A stretch of 64,000 bases of DNA from NCBI RefSeq assembly GCF_022430545.2, contig NZ_CP092488.2, positions 4,030,001 to 4,094,000 on the forward strand. Reading direction: 5' to 3'. The notes under the pieces are model-generated. The model did no database searches, was not told where the DNA came from, and saw only the letters and a program-made list of their open reading frames with translations. Position 1 is the first letter of the stretch. Each line of letters opens with the position of its first letter. Position numbers and translations under genes: made by a program. Of the stretch, positions 58,602 through 64,000 are shown one piece after another. Origin of the DNA: Mycobacterium paraterrae. GTDB lineage: Bacteria; Actinomycetota; Actinomycetes; Mycobacteriales; Mycobacteriaceae.

Positions 58602-59447
58602 TTGTCGATCGAAAAGATCCTTGACCTCGAGCAGCTCGAGGTCAACATCTACCGGGGCAGCGTCTTCAGCCCCGAACAGGGAAATTTCCAGCGCACCTTC
58701 GGTGGTCAGGTGGCCGGCCAATCGCTGGTGTCCGCGGTGCGCACGGTCGAGCCGCAGTTCCTGGTGCACTCACTGCACGGGTACTTCATCCGGCCCGGGG
58801 ACTCCTCGGCGCCCACGATTTTCATCGTCGAGCGGCTGCGCGACGGCGGGTCGTTCTGCACGCGACGGGTCAACGCGATCCAGCACGGTCAGACCATCTT
58901 CTCGATGTCGGCGTCTTTTCAGACCGACCAGGAAGGTATCCACCACCAGGACGTGATGCCGTCGGCGCCACCACCAGACGACCTGCCCGGACTCAAGTCG
59001 ATGAAGGTCTTCGACGACGAGGGGTTCAAGCAGTTCCAGGAATGGGACATCCGCATCGTCCCGCGGGATCTAATCCACAAACTGCCGGGAAAGGCGGCCC
59101 AGCAACAAGTTTGGTTCAGGCATCGCGACCCGCTGCCGGACGATCCGGTGCTACACATCTGCGCGCTGGCGTATATGAGCGACCTCACCTTGCTCGGCTC
59201 GGGGCAGGTCACCCACCTCGACGAGCGTGATCACCTTCAGGTGGCCTCGCTGGATCACGCCATGTGGTTCATGCGAGTGTTCCGCGCCGACGAGTGGCTG
59301 CTCTATGACCAGTCCTCGCCGTCGGCGACCGGTGGCCGTGCGCTGTGCCAGGGCAAGATCTTCAACCAGTACGGCGAGATGGTTGCGGCCGTCGTCCAGG
59401 AGGGGCTGACTCGGTTCGGTCGCGATCACCTGCCGTCCCGCCGGTGA
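58602..59447 (+). CDS. tesB: acyl-CoA thioesterase II
   Basis: A 281-residue double-hotdog thioesterase. FGGQVAGQSLVSAVRTV near the N-terminus, HGYFIRPGDSSAPTIFIVERLRDG, the catalytic Asp in ALAYMSDLTLLG (about residue 192), and SLDHAMWFMR plus YDQSSPSATGGRALCQGKIF in the second hotdog. It hydrolyses medium/long acyl-CoA. The TTG start at 58602 is three bases after the pdxS stop, and the stop overlaps the pdxT start. The coupling with vitamin B6 genes is conserved in mycobacteria and unexplained. Confidence 0.94.
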   Translation: MSIEKILDLEQLEVNIYRGSVFSPEQGNFQRTFGGQVAGQSLVSAVRTVEPQFLVHSLHGYFIRPGDSSAPTIFIVERLRDGGSFCTRRVNAIQHGQTIFSMSASFQTDQEGIHHQDVMPSAPPPDDLPGLKSMKVFDDEGFKQFQEWDIRIVPRDLIHKLPGKAAQQQVWFRHRDPLPDDPVLHICALAYMSDLTLLGSGQVTHLDERDHLQVASLDHAMWFMRVFRADEWLLYDQSSPSATGGRALCQGKIFNQYGEMVAAVVQEGLTRFGRDHLPSRR

Positions 59448-60040
59448 GCGACGCACGAATCGGCGTCCTGGCCTTGCAGGGCGATGTCCGCGAGCACCTC
59501 GCGGCGCTACGCGACTGCGGGGCCGATCCGGTCAGCGTGCGACGCCGCGACGAACTCGAGGCGGTCGACGGGTTGGTCATTCCCGGCGGGGAATCCACCA
59601 CGATGACTCACCTGCTGCGCGAGCTGGAGCTATTAGAGCCGCTGCGCCAGAGGTTGGCCGCCGGCATGCCGGCCTACGGGGCGTGTGCGGGAATGATCAT
59701 GCTGGCCAGCGAAATTCGCGATGCCGGCACGGCGGGTCGGGAAGCATTGCCGTTGTCTGCGGTCGACATCACCGTGCGGCGCAACGCCTTCGGGCGACAG
59801 GTCGACTCGTTCGAAGGCGACATCGCGTTCGAGGGCCTCGACGACCCGGTGCACGCGGTCTTCATTCGTGCGCCCTGGGTCGAGCGGGTCGGGGCGGGTG
59901 TGCAGGTATTGGCCCGGGCCGCGGACCATCCGGTTGCGGTGCGGCAGGGTGCGGTGTTGGCGACGGCTTTTCACCCCGAAGTCACCGGCGACCGGCGCAT
60001 CCACCAGTTGTTCGTCGAGATCGTCAACGGCCGGCGTTGA
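59444..60040 (+). CDS. pdxT: PdxT glutaminase subunit of PLP synthase
   Basis: A 198-residue class I glutamine amidotransferase that passes ammonia to PdxS. The catalytic triad can be read: Cys in AYGACAGMIML (about residue 81), His and Glu in FHPEVTGD near the C-terminus. GVLALQGDVREHL and VIPGGESTTM are family signatures. The GTG at 59444 overlaps the tesB stop. The 3' end overlaps the DUF2236 gene on the opposite strand by 17 bases. Confidence 0.95.
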   Translation: MSDARIGVLALQGDVREHLAALRDCGADPVSVRRRDELEAVDGLVIPGGESTTMTHLLRELELLEPLRQRLAAGMPAYGACAGMIMLASEIRDAGTAGREALPLSAVDITVRRNAFGRQVDSFEGDIAFEGLDDPVHAVFIRAPWVERVGAGVQVLARAADHPVAVRQGAVLATAFHPEVTGDRRIHQLFVEIVNGRR

Positions 60041-60902
60041 CCGCCGCGGGCGCCGGCAGCACCCACCGGATCCCGCCGACCAGGACACGGCCGACGCTGC
60101 GCACGACTGTGAGTTCGACGGGAGGGAAGTACGGCAGCCGCAACGGTATGCGCGCCCACAACGGCAACATCGACACCGCGGTCGCCGACAGCACGCCGTA
60201 TGGAGCTCGCGCGGCCAGCGGGAGCGGCGGCGTCAACAGCAGGAAGCGGGCGGCGTCTCGCGCCGCCGAGGTGCTGTGCAATTCCGGTCGAAATTCGCTG
60301 ATGCGTTGAGCGAGTTGCTTTTCCGACCGCGGCGGATCGGCCACACCCAACCGCGCCGCGATCTCGGCCATGTCGGCGATGTAGCCGTCGCGCCCAGCCC
60401 GATCCAGCGGGGCCGCGCCATACATCTGATGGGCCCGAAGGAAACTGTCGGTCTCGGCGATGTGCACCCACTCCAGCAGGTGCGGATCGGTGGCTGTGTA
60501 GGCCCGGCCGTCGGCGGCGACGCCGTGCACCCGCCGATGGATGCCACGGACGCGATCGACGGCGCGCTGGGCGTCCACGGCGGACCCGAAAGTCGTCTCG
60601 GCCAGAAACGTGCTGGTGCGCTGCAGCCTGCCCCAGGGGTCTTCGCGGTAGTTGGAGTGCTCGGCCACGCCGGCCATCGCCAGCGGATGCAGCGACTGCA
60701 GCAGCAGCGCTCGCAAGCCACCGACGAACATCGACGCGTCGCCGTGTACCCGGCGGATCGGACGATCATCGGCAAACCACCGCGGCCCCGGGGTGTGGTG
60801 GATGCGCTCGCGCTCCGCGGGACCTTCGGGGCCGGCGACCATCTCGAACAGGCTGCTGCCCAGCGCGTCGCGTACGGCTCGCAGCGGGCTTTGCGTCGTC
60901 AC
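60024..60902 (-). CDS. DUF2236 oxygenase-like (MpaB/Lcp-type) protein
   Basis: A 292-residue, mostly helical protein. Recognised by RRVHGDASMFVGGLRALLLQSLHPLAMAGVAEHS (His residues in this helix are heme or metal ligands in relatives), FGSAVDAQRAVDRVRGIHRRVHG and LLEWVHIAETDSFLRAHQMYG. Relatives include latex-clearing protein and MpaB, which cleave polyisoprenoids or hydroxylate terpenoids with heme. Substrate unknown. It is an insertion between pdxT and yebC compared with M. tuberculosis, and is divergent from the methyltransferase with a 12-base gap. Confidence 0.85.
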   Translation of the reverse strand: MTTQSPLRAVRDALGSSLFEMVAGPEGPAERERIHHTPGPRWFADDRPIRRVHGDASMFVGGLRALLLQSLHPLAMAGVAEHSNYREDPWGRLQRTSTFLAETTFGSAVDAQRAVDRVRGIHRRVHGVAADGRAYTATDPHLLEWVHIAETDSFLRAHQMYGAAPLDRAGRDGYIADMAEIAARLGVADPPRSEKQLAQRISEFRPELHSTSAARDAARFLLLTPPLPLAARAPYGVLSATAVSMLPLWARIPLRLPYFPPVELTVVRSVGRVLVGGIRWVLPAPAAVNAGR

Positions 60903-60914
60903 GCTTCCACGTTA

Positions 60915-61586
60915 ATGGAGTGTTTGAAGTCGGCTGCCGCGGTGAAAAAAGTGCAGGTGAATCCTCCGTACGGCGACGCAGCGACCAGTAAGTTCGACAA
61001 GCCCGTCGAGAGTTGGCGCGACATCCCGGGCTGGTTCCAATGGCGCCGCCACCAGGAGGAGGCGGTGGCGCATTTCCCTGACGGCAGCTGGTTCGGGGAA
61101 GTGGGGTGCTATCTGGGTCGCAGCATTTGCTCGCTGGGCGAGGCGGTGCGCGATGCGGGATTGAGCAACCGGATCATCGGTGTCGATACCGCGCGGGGGA
61201 GCGGAAGCGAAGGCGCCGCGGACATCAACGCGCACGGACCGGCGGTCGAGCACGGCGGCGGTACCTTCGCGGGCCTGCTGCACCGCAACATCATCGGCTG
61301 CGGGCTCGACGACAGGATCCAGCTGGTGATCAGTGATTCGGTGGCCGCTGCGGCATTGTTCGCCGATGAATCATTCGCATGGGTACACATCGACGCCCGG
61401 CACGATTACGACAGTGTCGTCGCCGACATCAACGCCTGGGCGCCCAAGGTCAGGCCCGGCGGTTGGCTGTCCGGTGACGATTACCAGCCTGACTGGTGGC
61501 CGGGCGTCGTGCATGCGGTGAGCGATGTGCTGCCCGACGCCGAGTCCTGGGGGTCGATGCAGTGGCGATGGATTACACCCGCGTGA
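60915..61586 (+). CDS. class I SAM methyltransferase (Methyltransf_24 type)
   Basis: A 223-residue protein. GSWFGEVGCYLGRSICSLGEAV is motif I (E-V-G-x-x-x-G-R-S), RIIGVDTARGSGS the acidic motif II, and HIDARHDYDSVVADINAWAPKVRPGGWLSGDDY the C-terminal core with the metal-binding Asp/His typical of the family that includes macrocin O-methyltransferase relatives. It lacks a membrane segment. The ATG at 60915 is very close to the divergent DUF2236 start, so the two share a compact promoter region and may work together (inference). Confidence 0.8.
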   Translation: MECLKSAAAVKKVQVNPPYGDAATSKFDKPVESWRDIPGWFQWRRHQEEAVAHFPDGSWFGEVGCYLGRSICSLGEAVRDAGLSNRIIGVDTARGSGSEGAADINAHGPAVEHGGGTFAGLLHRNIIGCGLDDRIQLVISDSVAAAALFADESFAWVHIDARHDYDSVVADINAWAPKVRPGGWLSGDDYQPDWWPGVVHAVSDVLPDAESWGSMQWRWITPA

Positions 61587-61672
61587 GGGGATAAATCGGG
61601 CGGCGACGTCCTCATCGCACGGCCACGTAGACTCGGCAAGCGAATTGTGAGCGACAGAAGAGGTAATAGCCG

Positions 61673-62428
61673 ATGAGCGGCCATTCCAAGTGGGCCACCA
61701 CCAAGCATCAAAAGGCCGTCAAGGACGCGCGCCGCGGTAAGGAATTCGCCCGGCTGATCAAGAACATCGAGGTCGCCGCGCGCACCGGCGGTGGCGATCC
61801 CGCTGGCAACCCGACGCTCTACGACGCAATCCAAAAAGCCAAGAAGACCTCGGTGCCCAACGACAACATCGAACGGGCCCGCAAGCGCGGAGCAGGCGAA
61901 GAAGCCGGCGGCGCCGACTACCAGACCATCATGTACGAGGGCTACGGGCCCAACGGCGTCGCGGTACTCATCGAATGTCTGACCGACAACCGCAACCGTG
62001 CCGCCGGCGAGGTGCGGGTGGCGATGACCCGCAACGGCGGAAACATGGCCGACCCTGGATCGGTGTCCTACCTCTTCTCCCGCAAGGGCGTCGTGACACT
62101 GGAGAAAAACGGTCTGACTGAGGACGATGTTCTCGCTGCGGTGCTGGACGCGGGTGCGGAGGATGTCAGCGACCTGGGGGACAGTTTCGAAATCGTCTCC
62201 GAGCCAACCGATCTGGTCGCGGTGCGCAGTGCTCTGCAGGGCGCCGGCATCGATTATGACTCCGCTGAGGCCAGCTTTCAGCCCTCGGTCAGCGTGCCGG
62301 TGGACGTCGAGGGCGCGCGCAAGGTGTTCAAACTGGTTGACGCCCTGGAAGACAGCGACGACGTGCAGAACGTGTGGACCAACGTCGACTTGTCCGACGA
62401 GGTTTTGGCCGCGCTCGACGCGGACTAG
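61673..62428 (+). CDS. yebC: YebC/TACO1-family translation/transcription regulator
   Basis: A 251-residue protein of the YebC family. GHSKWATTKHQKAVKDARRGKEF at the N-terminus, NIERARKRGAGEE and GVAVLIECLTDNRNRAAGEVR in domain 1, and FSRKGVVTLEKNGLTEDDVL in domain 3 are all conserved. YebC proteins act on ribosomes at polyproline stalls and/or as DNA-binding regulators. AGAAGAGG 11 bases before the ATG, and a TAGACT -10-like box at about 61627. Convergent with speE. Confidence 0.95.
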   Translation: MSGHSKWATTKHQKAVKDARRGKEFARLIKNIEVAARTGGGDPAGNPTLYDAIQKAKKTSVPNDNIERARKRGAGEEAGGADYQTIMYEGYGPNGVAVLIECLTDNRNRAAGEVRVAMTRNGGNMADPGSVSYLFSRKGVVTLEKNGLTEDDVLAAVLDAGAEDVSDLGDSFEIVSEPTDLVAVRSALQGAGIDYDSAEASFQPSVSVPVDVEGARKVFKLVDALEDSDDVQNVWTNVDLSDEVLAALDAD

Positions 62429-62453
62429 TGAGTCTTTGCGCCCGGATCGCCAG

Positions 62454-64000
62454 CTAGTCGTAGCCGTGGCGCATGTCCTCCACGATGCGCGGGTGCTCCA
62501 GCGTCGACGGCTCGAGGTTTTGCCGCCGCACATCGGGAGCGAAGACAGTCGCCGCGTCGAGCGTCGACTGATTGAGGTATCGCAGCGGCGGCGCGTTGTG
62601 CGGCACGGTCGGCTGCGGGGCCTGCTCACCCCGACGTGCCAGCGCAAAGCCCCAGTCCCCGAACGTCGGAACGTACACGTGATACGGCGTGATGGCGTAA
62701 CCGGCGGCCGCGATCGTGGAAACCGTTCGCCAGTAAGCTGTGCGAGTCGAGTAGGGGCTGCCGGACTGCACCACCATCAATCCGCCGGGCGTGAGCACAC
62801 GCGATACCAGCGCGTAGAACTCCGTGGAATACAGCCGACCCAGTACGGGCGTATCGGGATCGGGCAGATCGACGATGACGGCGTCGAAGCTGGGTGTCCT
62901 GGCGGCGCGCAGCCAGGTCATCGCATCGCCGGTCGCGATGTGCACACGCGGATTGTCGAGCGATCCTTCGTTGGCCGAACGCATTGTGGTGCGGGCCATT
63001 TCGACGACAGCAGGGTCGAGCTCGACCTGCACGATGTTGTCGACCCCGGGTACGCGCAGCAGTTCGCGCGCCGCCAGCCCGTCACCGCCACCCAGCACGA
63101 GCACCGAGCGCGCCCCGGCGCCGAGAGCGGGGTAGACCAGACTTTCGGTATACCGATACTCGTCGCGGGTGGAGAACTGTAAACCGCCGTCGAGATAGAG
63201 CCGCATGTCGTTTCCGCGGCGGGTGACCACGATCTCCTGGTAGGCGGACTGCCGGAACGCGATGATCGGGTCGGCGTAAAGCCGCTGCCGGCTGGTGGTT
63301 TCGATGTCCTTGGCCCGCACCAGCAACGTGGCGAGCAAGGCCAGCGCCAGGCCCAGTGAGGCCAGCGCGGTGATCAGCTGCCGCAGTGTCACGACGCGCC
63401 GCAGTAGGTAGACCGAAACCACGGCCGCGGCACACAGATTGATGATCCCGGTTGCCGCGGCCCCGCGGATCATGCCTAAGTGTGGCAACAGCAGGAACGG
63501 CCATACCAGTCCGCCGATCAAGGCGCCGGAATAGTCGGCGGCGTTGAGGTTGGCGAGCGTGCGGCCGGTCTCAGTGGGCTCAGCGGTGCGGCCCTGTTGC
63601 AGGAGGGTCATCAACAGCGGAACCTCGGCGCCGACCAGCGCGCCGATCAGCGCGGTACCCAGCGCCAGCATGAGCAGTGAGCCGCCGAAGAAAGAGAACA
63701 TCACATACAGGCCGGCGGCTGACAAGCCGCCGACGACGCCCAGCAGTGCTTCGACCGCAACGAAAGCGATTGCCGCGCTGTGCAGTAGCGGCTTGACCAA
63801 TAGTGCGCCCGCGCCCAGCGCGGCGATATAGCCGGCCACGATCAGCGAGGTGGCGACGATGCCGCCGCCGTTCAAGCTCGTCGAGAGGGTCAGCAGCGCC
63901 AACTCGTAGATGATGCCGCAGGCCGCACAAGCGGCCACCGCGGCCAGCAGCACGGCACGCCATCGCGTGCTGGTGACGGTCTTGTCGATCGTCGAATCAT
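62454..64000 (-). CDS. speE: membrane-bound spermidine synthase-like protein, 5' end outside window
   Basis: The C-terminal 514 residues are inside the window; the frame remains open to base 64000 (DSTIDKTVTSTRWRAVLLA), so the start lies beyond the edge. An N-terminal domain of seven or eight membrane helices (about 210 residues) is followed by the class I aminopropyltransferase domain: RLYLDGGLQFSTRDEYRYTESL, VLVLGGGDGLAARELL (SAM/dcSAM loop), VELDPAVVEMAR and IVDLPDPDTP. The fused membrane domain is the mycobacterial SpeE layout; true spermidine synthesis has not been established from sequence alone. Confidence 0.92.
   Translation of the reverse strand, partial: DSTIDKTVTSTRWRAVLLAAVAACAACGIIYELALLTLSTSLNGGGIVATSLIVAGYIAALGAGALLVKPLLHSAAIAFVAVEALLGVVGGLSAAGLYVMFSFFGGSLLMLALGTALIGALVGAEVPLLMTLLQQGRTAEPTETGRTLANLNAADYSGALIGGLVWPFLLLPHLGMIRGAAATGIINLCAAAVVSVYLLRRVVTLRQLITALASLGLALALLATLLVRAKDIETTSRQRLYADPIIAFRQSAYQEIVVTRRGNDMRLYLDGGLQFSTRDEYRYTESLVYPALGAGARSVLVLGGGDGLAARELLRVPGVDNIVQVELDPAVVEMARTTMRSANEGSLDNPRVHIATGDAMTWLRAARTPSFDAVIVDLPDPDTPVLGRLYSTEFYALVSRVLTPGGLMVVQSGSPYSTRTAYWRTVSTIAAAGYAITPYHVYVPTFGDWGFALARRGEQAPQPTVPHNAPPLRYLNQSTLDAATVFAPDVRRQNLEPSTLEHPRIVEDMRHGYD

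Overview
The window is chromosomal DNA of a Mycobacterium. The gene content and order follow the M. tuberculosis Rv2695-Rv2601 interval read in reverse orientation. The DNA is GC-rich, starts are often GTG or TTG, stop/start overlaps are frequent, and there are mycobacterial hallmarks: AftC, PimA, PatA, ClpC2, LpqH-type lipoprotein, DUF732 secreted proteins, a MIRU-like repeat. It is not M. tuberculosis itself: it has UdgX, a triplicated permease/CBS array, DUF2254 and DUF2236 genes, and a different accessory segment between clpC2 and thrS. Locus-tag comparisons (Rv numbers) come from memory of the families, not from a search.

Layout. 0-6.7 kb: alpha/beta hydrolase, OB-fold and DUF3159 genes, the two TrkA-type potassium subunits (ceoC, ceoB), an APC permease overlapped by an RNA uracil methyltransferase. 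6.6-12.4 kb: a minus-strand array of three ArsB/NhaD-type permeases and three two-CBS proteins. 12.8-17.6 kb: dxs, RNase D-like, DUF3000, echA15. 17.7-23 kb: a DUF2254 membrane protein, then the coproporphyrin heme operon hemE-hemY-hemQ with a methyltransferase. 23-30.9 kb: GNAT, msrB, aftC, a lipoprotein with an alpha/beta hydrolase fold but no nucleophile serine, ribD-like reductase, AFG1/ZapE ATPase, a second GNAT, an exported protein, and clpC2 behind a promoter covered by two perfect palindromes.

31-49.9 kb is the accessory part. It holds SRPBCC and DUF732 proteins, an F420-dependent oxidoreductase resembling the phthiodiolone ketoreductase, small genes (two of them behind perfect SigF-type promoters), a divergent CsoR-type regulator and Met/His-rich copper-tail protein sharing one operator, a four-tRNA cluster, a GAF-SpoIIE-kinase/STAS stress-signalling pair, an LpqH-like lipoprotein, a long Gly/Pro-repeat secreted protein, UdgX, an RsfA-like anti-anti-sigma factor, DedA, a nitronate monooxygenase, an AbiEi/DUF559 gene bounded by 58-bp direct repeats, DUF1990, an aldo/keto reductase and a hotdog thioesterase.

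50-64 kb returns to conserved core. The run thrS - HIT phosphorylase - pgsA - patA - pimA - Nudix is a tightly overlapped PIM-lipid operon in which a MIRU-like element supplies the ribosome binding site of pgsA. It is followed by a second AbiEi/DUF559 gene between two hairpin repeats, the vitamin B6 operon pdxS-tesB-pdxT, DUF2236 and a methyltransferase, yebC, and the 5'-truncated speE at the window edge.

The most interesting signals are regulatory or structural rather than one spectacular operon: the clpC2 palindromes, the two SigF promoters in front of tiny genes, the copper operator, the repeat-bounded DUF559 genes, and the permease/CBS array.
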